Positions 20,488 to 28,900 of a stretch of DNA of 64,000 nt are shown piece after piece. The notes beneath the pieces are model-generated. The model was not told the DNA's origin and made no database searches. It worked only from the letters and a program-made list of their open reading frames with translations. The stretch covers positions 2,247,501-2,311,500 of the forward strand of contig NZ_CP020918.1 in the NCBI RefSeq assembly GCF_003076455.1. Direction: 5' to 3'. Each line of letters opens with the position of its first letter. Position 1 is the stretch's first letter. Position numbers and translations under genes: made by a program. Source of the DNA: Flavobacterium faecale (GTDB lineage Bacteria > Bacteroidota > Bacteroidia > Flavobacteriales > Flavobacteriaceae).

Positions 20488-20883
20488 TTAGGAGTCGATA
20501 AACTTTGTCCCTTTAAAATCTTTTTTGTTTAAATAGGTAATAAAATTGTGGATTTTGATACTTAACCTCTCATACTGAGCAATTAATATTTTTGAGTTTT
20601 CTTCGGTAATATACTCATTATCTAATAAGCGATAAAGTTGTGATCGAGTTTCGCCAGCCGAGCCTTTTGCAATTGATAAGAATTGTCGAAACTCAAGATT
20701 GCCATTTCGTTCAAATCCTTCTGCGATATTATCCATCACAGAACCCGAAGAATCTTTGATTTGTTCCTTTAGTTTATAGTCTCGGTTTAATTCTGTGTTT
20801 TTGGCTATAAAAATAATCTCCTTTGATAATCTTCTAGCTTCTTGCCAAATTTCTAAATCTTCAAATCTCGTAATTGTAGCCAT
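20488..20883 (-). CDS. Four helix bundle protein (S23/IVP family)
   Basis: This 131-residue protein carries the family hallmarks FEDLEIWQEARRLSKEI, then DSSGSVMDNIAEGFERNGNLEF and FLSIAKGSAGETRSQLYR. Members were first noticed inside 23S rRNA intervening sequences and form pentamers of four-helix bundles; diversity-generating retroelement Avd proteins are related. Here it is a free-standing gene between unrelated genes, as is common in Bacteroidota, and its role is unknown. No reverse transcriptase or template repeat is nearby, so a retroelement role is not supported. Confidence 0.9.
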   Translation of the reverse strand: MATITRFEDLEIWQEARRLSKEIIFIAKNTELNRDYKLKEQIKDSSGSVMDNIAEGFERNGNLEFRQFLSIAKGSAGETRSQLYRLLDNEYITEENSKILIAQYERLSIKIHNFITYLNKKDFKGTKFIDS

Positions 20884-20929
20884 TTCAAAACAATTTTAAA
20901 CAATTAAACTATAAACCATTCAAACTTTT

Positions 20930-21469
20930 TTAGTTCCACAAATCCTCTGAGCCATAATCTTCAAAGCTATTATCGCCTTCAAACATGTCTAGATCATCTT
21001 CGTCTAGGCCGTCTTCATAGTCGTTTGCGTAGTCATCGGCATTGTCTGCTTCAAAGTTTTTCTCCATTGCTTCATCTGGCATTTCACCATGAGAGAAAAG
21101 TGTTTCAGGGTATAATGCATTTCCTTCTTGTTCTTCAATTGCAGCCAATTCGACCAAGAAAGTCCACATGTTGATGAAATCATATACGTAGATGATTTTG
21201 GTATTTTCATCATCCAATAAGTCAGACAGTTTGTAGTCGCTCATGGTTTTTTGTTCTCCAGGAATGTCTCCGGTATCAAAAAGAGCTATTTCGTCTTCTT
21301 GATTCCATGTTTCATCACAGGTGTAAAACGAGGCTACTTCCATACCATCAAACCCAAAGGAGTTGAAAATAGCGTTGTGTAAATCCTCTAGAGTATCGTC
21401 ATCAAGGATGGCAATATCTCTAAAAATATCTTCTTCTGCATCTAGAATTACTCTGAATTTGTAAACCAT
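20930..21469 (-). CDS. pRiA4b ORF-3-like protein
   Basis: The 179-residue protein matches the pRiA4b ORF-3 family: it opens with YKFRVILDAEEDIFRDI and continues with DLHNAIFNSFGFDG, the usual segment of the fold, then YVYDFINMWTFLVEL, where many members have YxYDFGD.W. The last 45 residues are strongly acidic and repetitive in Asp, Glu and Asn, probably a disordered tail. The family was named from a plasmid gene, is widespread on chromosomes, and its function is unknown. A TACCTTTG promoter box lies 23-30 bases upstream of the ATG. Confidence 0.85.
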   Translation of the reverse strand: MVYKFRVILDAEEDIFRDIAILDDDTLEDLHNAIFNSFGFDGMEVASFYTCDETWNQEDEIALFDTGDIPGEQKTMSDYKLSDLLDDENTKIIYVYDFINMWTFLVELAAIEEQEGNALYPETLFSHGEMPDEAMEKNFEADNADDYANDYEDGLDEDDLDMFEGDNSFEDYGSEDLWN

Positions 21470-21491
21470 AATCGTTGTTTTAATGAGAGGT

Positions 21492-21499
21492 CAAAGGTA
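21492..21499 (-). promoter_or_regulatory. Putative -7 box for the pRiA4b ORF-3-like gene
   Basis: On the minus strand this reads TACCTTTG, identical to the typA -7 box, 23 bases before the start codon. Confidence 0.6.
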
Positions 21500-21570
21500 A
21501 AATTAAATTTTTAATATCTTTTTACGAAACTAGATTTGTTAATAAGATTTAAATACCATTGATCCTTAGT

Positions 21571-22176
21571 TCATTGCTGTCTCTGAGCCAATTTTTTTCT
21601 GAAAGTGTGGTAGTTCCTGTGAAATCGGTTGTTTGAGGGGTAACTTCTACGTTCGGTAACATTATTTACAATCAGAGCAACAAACAATAAAATCAAGCAA
21701 CCTGCAAGTACAGGAGATAGAACATACCAATATCCTAAGGTTTTTATCTTTTCAGTACCAATTATAGCAATCAGTGCGGTTGCTCCACCTGGCGGATGCA
21801 AGGTTTTGGTCATTTGCATGGCAATAACCGAGAGCGAAACAGCCAAAGGAGCGGCGAGCCATATAGGTTCGGGTAGGAGTATTTGGATGGTAACACCAAT
21901 AATTGCAGATATAACATGACCACCTATGAGGTTCCGAGGTTGTGAAAACGGACTTTGGATAATTCCATAAAGCAATACGCTCGACGCACCAAATGACCCA
22001 ATTAAGTAAACACCATCTGATCCAGGGAAATGTTTAGCATGAAAATAAGCAATACATCCAATACCAATAAAGGAGCCAACAAACGACCAAAACTGCTCTC
22101 TAAAATCAATTAAAGTCTCCTTATATATTATGTACTTGGTTTTTTGATATCCTTTTTTTATATATTGTGTTGGCAT
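21571..22176 (-). CDS. HPP-family membrane protein
   Basis: The 201-residue protein contains the family signature TLHPPGGATALIAI and three to four membrane helices (FVGSFIGIGCIAYF; VYLIGSFGASSVLLYGI; GHVISAIIGVTIQILL; PVLAGCLILLFVALIVNNV). Related HPP proteins have been linked to nitrite transport in plastids and cyanobacteria, but here that is only a family-level hint. Its start lies one base from the stop of the ClC gene upstream on the same strand, so the two are co-transcribed and may work together in anion handling. Confidence 0.88.
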   Translation of the reverse strand: MPTQYIKKGYQKTKYIIYKETLIDFREQFWSFVGSFIGIGCIAYFHAKHFPGSDGVYLIGSFGASSVLLYGIIQSPFSQPRNLIGGHVISAIIGVTIQILLPEPIWLAAPLAVSLSVIAMQMTKTLHPPGGATALIAIIGTEKIKTLGYWYVLSPVLAGCLILLFVALIVNNVTERRSYPSNNRFHRNYHTFRKKLAQRQQ

Positions 22177-22177
22177 G

Positions 22178-23458
22178 TTAGTGAGCTGTTTTTGGAATGA
22201 AACTATAAACGGTGTGTGGAAAAATCATTTTTGCAGTGTATTTCGATACAAAACAAACTAGTAAAATGGGTAAAAACAAAGTATAATTATTGGTTAGTCC
22301 AAGTGTCAAAAACAAAGCCGTAAAAGGAGCGTTGATACTCGCACTCAAAACGGCTCCCATACCTAGGACCATAAAATTGAGAACTATTACATCACTATCA
22401 AATAAATGATTGAGGCATAATGCTGTTAGCAATCCTAAAAAAGCACCTATAAACAAACTTGGAGCAAACACACCGCCATCACCACCTGCAGCCAAGGTCA
22501 CAGAACTAACAATAGGTTTTAAAATCAAAATACTTGCAAGGGTGACAACCAACGACAAGCTAACTAAACTTTGATTGGAACTATTGATGATGCTTTTTAT
22601 CGAATGATAACCTTCTCCATACAACTGCGGAAACAAGAGCAACGCAGCGCTTAATATTATTGATCCTAAAATGATTTTGTGAAAATGAGTGTTTATTTTT
22701 AAAAATTGCCCTTTTATAAACAATACTGTTTTGGTCATATACACGGCATTAAGTCCTGCTAAAATTCCGAGTAGTATAAAATACGGAATAGCATTGGTGT
22801 GCCAAGTAGTAATATGAATGGCAAACAGTGGAGGTTCATTTATGGTAAGTAATAAACCATAGGCAATAGCAACAGCAATGCCCGTAGTAAGTAAAAAGAT
22901 ATTTGAAATCTTTTTCGAAATAACCTCATACGCAAACAATAATCCTGCAATAGGACTACCAAACAAAGCCGTAATTCCGGCAGCAACACCCGCACAAATC
23001 AATTCGGTTTTGTATTTTCTAAAGATATTTTTCTTTCGCTGGGCCACAGAGCCAATCGTTGCTGCGGCCACCACAGTCGAAATTTCGATCCCTGTTGATC
23101 CTCCAAAAATGACCGTTAAAAATCCGTTGATGAAGTGTGACGGAATTTTATAAGCGGGTAGGTTGTTCGTTTTGTTTGTAGTACTATCAAAAACTTCTTT
23201 AATGCCCTTGTTTTCTTTTTTTCTGAATACATATTGACGTAAAAAGTAGATCAGTGACAAGCCAATAAAGGGGAACAATAGATAAAAAACAAGATGATTA
23301 TTGGCTCTTTCTAAGAAAATATCCTCGTAATATTCAGTTGATCTTTTTAATACAATTCCCATAAAGGAGGAGAGAAAACCAATTAAAGCAGAGACAATTA
23401 CTAATTTTTTTAAAATGATAAAAGAATGATTCTTTTTGATTTTAGCCGATTTTGTCAT
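22178..23458 (-). CDS. ClC-family chloride channel/antiporter
   Basis: The 426-residue integral membrane protein has about ten to twelve helices and the ClC core motifs: FGGSTGIEISTVV (the position of the gating glutamate in GREGP of E. coli ClcA) and GGDGGVFAPSLFIGAFLG (the GxFxP selectivity motif). There is no C-terminal CBS pair. The gating Glu is retained, which in the family favours coupled Cl-/H+ exchange over a pure channel, though that cannot be settled from sequence. It precedes the HPP gene by one base and has a TACCTTTG box about 30 bases upstream. Confidence 0.93.
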   Translation of the reverse strand: MTKSAKIKKNHSFIILKKLVIVSALIGFLSSFMGIVLKRSTEYYEDIFLERANNHLVFYLLFPFIGLSLIYFLRQYVFRKKENKGIKEVFDSTTNKTNNLPAYKIPSHFINGFLTVIFGGSTGIEISTVVAAATIGSVAQRKKNIFRKYKTELICAGVAAGITALFGSPIAGLLFAYEVISKKISNIFLLTTGIAVAIAYGLLLTINEPPLFAIHITTWHTNAIPYFILLGILAGLNAVYMTKTVLFIKGQFLKINTHFHKIILGSIILSAALLLFPQLYGEGYHSIKSIINSSNQSLVSLSLVVTLASILILKPIVSSVTLAAGGDGGVFAPSLFIGAFLGLLTALCLNHLFDSDVIVLNFMVLGMGAVLSASINAPFTALFLTLGLTNNYTLFLPILLVCFVSKYTAKMIFPHTVYSFIPKTAH

Positions 23459-23486
23459 CTTTGTATTCTTTACTTTTTAAGGAATA

Positions 23487-23494
23487 CAAAGGTA
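23487..23494 (-). promoter_or_regulatory. Putative -7 box for the ClC-HPP operon
   Basis: On the minus strand this reads TACCTTTG, 29 bases before the ClC start codon. Confidence 0.6.
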
Positions 23495-23535
23495 TAAATC
23501 CGAAATCGCATTAAACACCCTTTTAACATTTCGTG

Positions 23536-23925
23536 TTATTTTTCATAGAATTCTACAGGCAAATCATCAGGATCAGCAATAAAGAAAAAGCGTTTCCCTG
23601 TAAATTCATCTACCCGAATCGTTTCGCAATTAATCCCTTCGATAATTAATTCATCCCTGCAAACAACAACCGAATCAACCTCAAATGCCAAATGACGCAA
23701 ACCACAACTCTCAGGTCTTGAAGGGCGTTGTGGCGGACTTGGGAACGAAAATAATTCGACCACATAGTCACCATTCAGCGCCAAATCGAGTTTGAACGAA
23801 TCGCGCTCCTTTCGATAAATTTCTTGAATAATAGTCAATCCTAAAATATGCGTATAAAAGTGTTTTGACTTTTCATAGTCCGAACAAATAATCGCAATAT
23901 GATGTATTTTGTTTAATGCTAGCAT
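23536..23925 (-). CDS. VOC-family (glyoxalase-like) metalloprotein
   Basis: The 129-residue protein has the vicinal-oxygen-chelate fold pattern: IHHIAIICSDYEKSKHFYTHILG at the start, VVELFSFPSPPQRPS in the middle and LRHLAFEVDSV, ending in DPDDLPVEFYE. Candidate metal ligands are His9, the Glu of VELF, the His of RHLAF and the Glu of VEFYE. It resembles the YaeR/SMU1112c-type subgroup of unknown substrate. The acetyltransferase gene ends four bases upstream on the same strand, so the two are in one operon. Confidence 0.9.
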   Translation of the reverse strand: MLALNKIHHIAIICSDYEKSKHFYTHILGLTIIQEIYRKERDSFKLDLALNGDYVVELFSFPSPPQRPSRPESCGLRHLAFEVDSVVVCRDELIIEGINCETIRVDEFTGKRFFFIADPDDLPVEFYEK

Positions 23926-23929
23926 GTTA

Positions 23930-24484
23930 TTATTGATTTAATTTCCTGATTACTTTTGCAGGATTTCCAACTGCTAACGAATTCTCAGGAATATCTTTCG
24001 TTACCACAGATCCCGCGCCAATCACCGATCCTTTTCCAATTGTAATTCCGGGACAAATCACCGTATTGCCACCAATCCAGCAGTCGTCGCCAATGGTTAT
24101 AGGTAAGGCGCTTTCGAGTGTGCGACGCAATTCGGCCTCAAGTGGGTGTGTAGCCGTGTACAATTGCACATTGGGTGCAAAAAAGACATTCGAACCAATA
24201 ACCACCGGCGCACAGTCCAACACCACACAATTCACGTTGAAGTAGACATTGTCGCCACAACTAATATTGTATCCATAATCACAGTGAAAAGGCGGCTCAA
24301 TATACAAGTTCACCCCCGCATCAGGAATCAATTCCTTGATGATTTCGCGTGCTTTTTTGGTGACACGATATTCAGTAACATTCAATCGGTGCAGCAAATT
24401 TTTGGCACGTCGGCGGTCTTTAATTAGAGTTGCGTCACCCGCATTGTAATAGTCACCCGCAATCATTTTATCTTTTTCTGTCAT
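23930..24484 (-). CDS. Sugar O-acetyltransferase (maltose acetyltransferase type)
   Basis: The 184-residue protein is a left-handed beta-helix hexapeptide transferase: the N-terminal Mac domain (MIAGDYYNAGDATLIKDRRRA), then FHCDYGYNISCG, NVYFNVNCVVLDCAPV and the catalytic segment TATHPLEAELR with the conserved His. The C-terminal repeats end in GNPAKVIRKL. It matches the maltose/galactoside O-acetyltransferase family, which moves acetyl from acetyl-CoA to sugar hydroxyls; the length matches E. coli Maa. The true acceptor is unknown. It is the first gene of a two-gene unit with the VOC gene. Confidence 0.93.
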   Translation of the reverse strand: MTEKDKMIAGDYYNAGDATLIKDRRRAKNLLHRLNVTEYRVTKKAREIIKELIPDAGVNLYIEPPFHCDYGYNISCGDNVYFNVNCVVLDCAPVVIGSNVFFAPNVQLYTATHPLEAELRRTLESALPITIGDDCWIGGNTVICPGITIGKGSVIGAGSVVTKDIPENSLAVGNPAKVIRKLNQ

Positions 24485-24503
24485 CCTTCTTTACTTTTAT
24501 ATT

Positions 24504-24590
24504 TGGGCATGCCCTTCGGTCGGGCTATCCGTTTCAATCTTTTTTTCGGCAAAAGCCTCAATAAAGGATTTCCACTGCTATCCCTCATGC
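24504..24590 (+). repeat. Intergenic repeat family, copy 2
   Basis: The blocks GGGCATGCCC, GGTCGGGCT, GTTTCAATCTTTTTTT, a weakened hairpin GGC-AAAAGCC, AAAGGATTT and ATCCCTCATGC follow in the same order as in the copies at 4523-4631 (minus) and 35454-35540. It starts 20 bases upstream of the acetyltransferase start codon. The rest of this 386-base gene-free gap holds only the dyad described next. Confidence 0.8.
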
Positions 24591-24768
24591 AAAACACCTT
24601 GGGAGATTATTGTATTTAATTGTAAATATAAATCAAAATTGTAGTTGTTACAATTCATCATGAAATTTCAACAGTTCAGTAGTATTAAATTTATTTGAGA
24701 CAACAATAATAGTACTTTTGAAATAGAAATGTTTTAGAATTAGATTCTTGTATCATAGCGGCATCCAA

Positions 24769-24822
24769 AAAACAGCAACACTTAACATATGCATTTACAT
24801 TCGTTATATGTACTGCTGTTTT
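24769..24822. promoter_or_regulatory. Nested inverted repeat upstream of the LytS operon
   Basis: The outer arms AAAACAGCA (24769-24777) and TGCTGTTTT (24814-24822) are perfect complements. Inside them ACATAT (24785-24790) and ATATGT (24806-24811) also pair. The element ends 48 bases before the kinase ATG, so it may be an operator or a leader-RNA stem. Its protein is unknown; the LytTR regulator of the same operon is an obvious candidate. Confidence 0.5.
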
Positions 24823-24870
24823 AAGTACTCAAAATCTGGAACAAATATAACAGCACTAATAAAATAGAAA

Positions 24871-26214
24871 ATGAATCCAAGTAGACTATTTAAAGAGCTC
24901 CCAAGAGCACTTCTTATTTCGTTTTTAATATTTATTGTCTTGGTAACTATTCCGGTTTTGAATGGCGGAACGATAACATTCGATAACAAATTGAAGGTGA
25001 ATTTTCTATACACCATGTTGTATGGGATGGTTTTATATTATAGTAATGCTCTTCTTTTTATGAAACTACAATCATCTTTTAAAAATAAAAGTTATACGCT
25101 CAAAAGATTGGTTATAAGTTTGGGTAGTTCTTTACTTTTATCTTTGTTCGTGATTTTTTTACTTCGAATTTTTGAAGATGTAATTGTAGAAAACAGGAGT
25201 TTTTTAACCTTTTTCGAATCAGAAACGATTTCAAATTACATTGTTGCTGCAGTAACTTCCTTTATTGTTTTCCTGGGAATTTATTCACTATATTACTACA
25301 AAGTATACAATGAAAACAAGGTAAAAGAACAGAAGATTATCGCAGGAACAGCTTCGGCTAAATTCGAAAGTTTAAAAAATCAAATCGACCCTCATTTCCT
25401 TTTTAATAGTTTGAATGTGTTGAGTTCCTTGATTGAAGAAAATCCCGAAAATGCACAACGTTTTACAACTTCATTGTCTAAAATTTACCGTTATGTTTTG
25501 GAGCAGAAAGACAAAGAATTGGTATCGATTGAAGAGGAGCTTGCCTTTGCAAAAACCTACATGAGTTTGCTCAAAATGCGTTTTGAGGACAGTTTGGAAT
25601 ACGAGATGACAATTGAAAATCCAGATCCAGAAGCCAAAGTGGTGCCGCTTGCTTTGCAACTTTTGTTAGAAAATGCAGTCAAGCACAATGTGGTGAGTAC
25701 CCAAAAACCTTTGAAAATTCGGATTTTTATCGAAAACGGATTTTTAGTAGTTCAAAATGCTTTTCAAAAGAAAGAGGTTTTGCAAAATAGGCAAGGGGTA
25801 GGATTACAAAATATCATCAACCGCTACGCAATTGTCACTGATCGAAAAGTTTTGATCGAAAAAACAGAACACCATTTCAAAGTCCGTTTACCAATTTTGA
25901 CAAAGCAAATTTCGATAGTTCAAACTACAGTTTTGCAAAATGAAAACAATGCTTATTATCGTGCCAAAAAACGAGTGGAAGAATTAAAGGGGTTTTACGG
26001 GAATTTGATTTCGTATTGCATCGTCATTCCGTTTTTGGTTTTTATTAATTTGACATTTTCGCCGCAATTCCAATGGTTTTGGTTTTCTGCCGGTGGTTGG
26101 GGATTTGGACTTCTCATGCACGGTATCAAAGTATTTGGTTACCGAAGCGATTGGGAAGAACGTAAAATACAAGAAATTTTGAGAAAAGAAGCGACTAAAA
26201 AACACAAGAAATAA
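24871..26214 (+). CDS. LytS-type sensor histidine kinase with C-terminal 2TM domain
   Basis: The 447-residue kinase has four predicted membrane helices (about 13-31, 46-64, 80-99, 122-142), then the His_kinase motif NQIDPHFLFNSLNVLSSLI with His175, and an HATPase domain with LALQLLLENAVKHN and GVGLQNIINRYA. Unusually the protein continues at about 350-440 into a 2TM domain (RAKKRVEELKGFYGNLISY ... HGIKVFG ... DWEERKIQEIL). The same domain forms the next two small genes. The LytTR regulator downstream should be its partner. Signals for such systems are rarely known. Confidence 0.93.
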   Translation: MNPSRLFKELPRALLISFLIFIVLVTIPVLNGGTITFDNKLKVNFLYTMLYGMVLYYSNALLFMKLQSSFKNKSYTLKRLVISLGSSLLLSLFVIFLLRIFEDVIVENRSFLTFFESETISNYIVAAVTSFIVFLGIYSLYYYKVYNENKVKEQKIIAGTASAKFESLKNQIDPHFLFNSLNVLSSLIEENPENAQRFTTSLSKIYRYVLEQKDKELVSIEEELAFAKTYMSLLKMRFEDSLEYEMTIENPDPEAKVVPLALQLLLENAVKHNVVSTQKPLKIRIFIENGFLVVQNAFQKKEVLQNRQGVGLQNIINRYAIVTDRKVLIEKTEHHFKVRLPILTKQISIVQTTVLQNENNAYYRAKKRVEELKGFYGNLISYCIVIPFLVFINLTFSPQFQWFWFSAGGWGFGLLMHGIKVFGYRSDWEERKIQEILRKEATKKHKK

Positions 26215-26216
26215 TC

Positions 26217-26528
26217 ATGGAATGTAGTAACCAAGAAGAAGAGCGCTATTATAGAGCGAGAAAAAAAGTTGAGGACATCAAAGGCTTTTATGGTAACTTA
26301 ACCTCATACGTAGTGGTAAATAGCGGGTTGTTTATTCTCAACATTATCACTTCACCAGGTCATTACTGGTTTTATTGGCCTTTGCTGGGGTGGGGAATTG
26401 GCGTGCTATTTCATGCCTGTAAAGTTTTTGATTTGATTTCGGTTTTTGGATATGATTGGGAAGAACGAAAAATCAAAGAATTCATGGAGAAGGAAAATCA
26501 GAATCAGAAAAGAGATCAATGGCAATAA
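26217..26528 (+). CDS. Small 2TM-domain membrane protein
   Basis: This 103-residue protein is almost entirely a 2TM domain: EEERYYRARKKVEDIKGFYG, two membrane segments (LTSYVVVNSGLFILNII; WPLLGWGIGVLFHA) and VFGYDWEERKIKEFMEKE. It begins two bases after the kinase stop and is clearly related to the kinase C-terminus and to the next gene. It may modulate the kinase in the membrane; this is inferred from co-occurrence only. Confidence 0.85.
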   Translation: MECSNQEEERYYRARKKVEDIKGFYGNLTSYVVVNSGLFILNIITSPGHYWFYWPLLGWGIGVLFHACKVFDLISVFGYDWEERKIKEFMEKENQNQKRDQWQ

Positions 26529-26535
26529 TTTTAAA

Positions 26536-26898
26536 ATGCAAGAAATAATGAGAAAGGATAAAAGAATACTTGATAATTACGATTTGGATCCTAACAGTGA
26601 TCAAGCACGATATAACGCTGCATACAAGCGCGTAAAAAGAATAAAAGGGTTCTATGTTCATTTGTTAGTTTGTGTGCTGGTAAATGCCTTTATTTTGATC
26701 TCAATTGTAAAAAGTAGTGGTTTCGGAGTTGAAATGTTGTGGAAATGGGAAACTTGGAGTACGGCGCTTTTTTGGGGTATCGGAATCGTTGTACATGGCT
26801 GGTCTGTATTTGGGAAGAACTATTTTTTTGGATCGGATTGGGAAGAGAAAAAAATGAAAGAATTCATGAGCGAAGAAGAAAGCAATAAGTGGGAATAG
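26536..26898 (+). CDS. Second small 2TM-domain membrane protein
   Basis: The 120-residue product starts at the ATG of MQEIMRKDKR, eight bases after the preceding stop; a second ATG four codons on is also possible, while an upstream in-frame ATG would force an 80-base overlap with an unrelated sequence. The 2TM domain has YNAAYKRVKRIKGFYVHLLV, a second helix around TALFWGIGIVVHGWSVFG and DWEEKKMKEFM. It is diverged from its neighbour, so duplication is old. It sits between kinase and regulator genes in one operon. Confidence 0.83.
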   Translation: MQEIMRKDKRILDNYDLDPNSDQARYNAAYKRVKRIKGFYVHLLVCVLVNAFILISIVKSSGFGVEMLWKWETWSTALFWGIGIVVHGWSVFGKNYFFGSDWEEKKMKEFMSEEESNKWE

Positions 26899-26949
26899 CT
26901 TTTTCGAAAGAGACTAAAGCGCAAGTAGTAAACCATTAAAAATTTTATC

Positions 26950-27705
26950 TTGAAAACAATAATTATTGAAGACGAAAAACCTGCAGCTAGATTGTTGCAA
27001 CGAAAATTAGAAAAATTAAATATCGAAGTAGGGGTGATGCTTCATTCGGTCGAAGAAGCTGTCAATTGGTTTTCTCAAAATGAACATCCCGATCTGATTT
27101 TTTTAGACATTCAGTTGTCGGATGGTTTGTCATTCGAAATTTTTGAAAAGGTCGAAATCAAAAGTGCTATCATTTTTACAACAGCTTATGATGAATTTGC
27201 TTTGCGCGCTTTCAAATTAAATAGCATCGATTATCTTTTGAAACCTATCGACGAAGAGGATTTGGAAATGGCAGTTTCAAAATTCAGGGAACGTCATCCT
27301 AAAAATGAAAAAGTGGAATTGGATTTTGAGACGATAAAAAAAATGTTGAGTGGTTCGGTGGAAAAAGAATATCAAAAAAGATTCACCATCAAAATCGGAC
27401 AACATCTAAAAGTGATCGCTATTGACGAAATTGAATGTTTTTACAGCGAGAACAAAGCGACCTATTTGCACACTTTTGAAAACCGAGATTATTTGATCGA
27501 TGGCACCTTGGATCAACTCGAACAGAAATTAGACCCCACCACTTTTTATCGCATCAGTCGTAAATTTATAATTCCGATTTCGGCCATAAAAGATATTGTG
27601 GTCTACTCCAATTCGAGACTCAAAATTGTCCTTCCAAGTTACAAAGATGATGAGGTAATTGTCTCGAGAGAAAAGGTCTCAGATTTCAAAAATTGGATTC
27701 AATAA
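26950..27705 (+). CDS. LytTR-family response regulator (TTG start)
   Basis: The 251-residue regulator has a receiver domain with EDEKPAARLL and phospho-acceptor Asp53 in FLDIQLSDG, conserved Thr in TTAYDEFALRAFKLN and Lys in YLLKPID, then a LytTR DNA-binding domain from about residue 145 (FTIKIGQHLKVIAIDEIECF ... FYRISRKFIIPISAIKDI). The reading frame must begin at TTG (26950-26952): the receiver starts directly with KTIIIEDE and no in-frame ATG lies nearby. It completes the LytS/2TM operon. A strong terminator lies 60 bases downstream. Confidence 0.93.
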   Translation: MKTIIIEDEKPAARLLQRKLEKLNIEVGVMLHSVEEAVNWFSQNEHPDLIFLDIQLSDGLSFEIFEKVEIKSAIIFTTAYDEFALRAFKLNSIDYLLKPIDEEDLEMAVSKFRERHPKNEKVELDFETIKKMLSGSVEKEYQKRFTIKIGQHLKVIAIDEIECFYSENKATYLHTFENRDYLIDGTLDQLEQKLDPTTFYRISRKFIIPISAIKDIVVYSNSRLKIVLPSYKDDEVIVSREKVSDFKNWIQ

Positions 27706-27765
27706 AGTGGGTCAAAATTTGGTCTAAATCCGCCTTCTTTTTTATCGAAAATAATGCAGAATTTT

Positions 27766-27801
27766 AAGCCTGAAATCAATTTGATTTCAGGCTTTTTTTT
27801 T
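27766..27801 (+). terminator. Terminator of the LytS-LytTR operon
   Basis: The stem AAGCCTGAAATCAA/TTGATTTCAGGCTT with almost no loop is followed by a run of nine T. Confidence 0.93.
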
Positions 27802-28890
27802 GGCTCAAACTGTTCGGGTTTTCGACTGTTTTATTTTCGAAATAATTGCTTCGTTTTTGCCTGTTTGCTATGAATTAATTTAGGCTTGTTTTGGGCTGTT
27901 TTCGATCTGTGATTTGTATATGTATTAGGTGCGAGTAGGAGGTGGTTTTATGATTCGTAAGTAGTGAGTGTCCATAGTAAACTGATGATCATTTTTCGCC
28001 CCTAATTAAGGCGGGTCATTGCTTCATTCTACAATTATGGTTTGTTCGGAAATGAAGCTTTAGAAGTTGTTAAAACGGATATTAATGCAGGACTTACATC
28101 CAGGATCAACTACCGTTTTGTCTTTATTTTTTATAGAAAGATGGTGAGAGTAGGCTTGTGTTTGAGCTAAAAAAAACGATAAAAAAAGGCTTCAAAATAT
28201 CGCTCGATTAGCATTTTTTAGAGGGTGTAAAATGGAGAGATTTCTCTAGGTTGTTAGGGTAGTATTTAAGTTAATTTTTAATGGTTAACTTTGTTTTTGT
28301 CTCTTGTTAATAATATGATATATTCTAATTTTGTTTTTGAAAATAAATACAATTTATGACTGATACATAGCTTAAATAGCGTAATTTGGCCAAATATTTC
28401 AAGAGTAAACACATTTTTATTCTTCGTGTTTTTAATTAAATTTATAGTTTATTTAATAGTTTATAATTAGTTGGTAAATAACTATTTAATGTTGTTGTAT
28501 AGTTTTTGTCTATATTGCTAAATTGTAAGTTTTTTATTTTTAAATTGCATAATTTATTTTTACCTACTAAATCTGCTTTTTTGAAAGTGCAATTTTTTTA
28601 GCTCGAAAAATATCAAAATTAAAATTGTACTCAAGGTTGCTTTTATAGTATTATAAAGTGTTTTTAATTTAAAGTAATACTTTAAGTAAAACGTGAAGTC
28701 TTTTTCACGCTAGAATCCACCTTTTTTTTTAAGTTTCCCTCCAAAATTAAAGCGGTAATTTTGAGTAAAAAATGATCGATTATCACCTACTTCTACTCAG
28801 TTGTAATTTGCTTTTTCATGATAATGTTTTGTTAACTGAAATGATAAAATGAGATATAGATTGTAAATTGTTATCTCAAATTAATTAATC
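27802..28890. other. Gene-poor stretch with a possible coding remnant
   Basis: About 1.1 kb without a convincing gene. On the plus strand at 28006-28170 an open stretch reads ASFYNYGLFGNEALEVV, then NAGLTSRINYRFVFIF; aromatic/alternating residues recall an outer-membrane-protein C-terminus, so it may be a gene remnant. It has no start codon or conserved partner I can name. A small dyad CGTGAA/TTCACG lies near 28690-28708. The rest is AT-rich and shows no structure I can name. Confidence 0.3.
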
Positions 28891-28900
28891 GATGGTCGTT

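Noticed and set aside
20488-20883. Diversity-generating retroelement Avd protein
   Set aside because: No reverse transcriptase, template or variable repeat is found near the four-helix-bundle gene.
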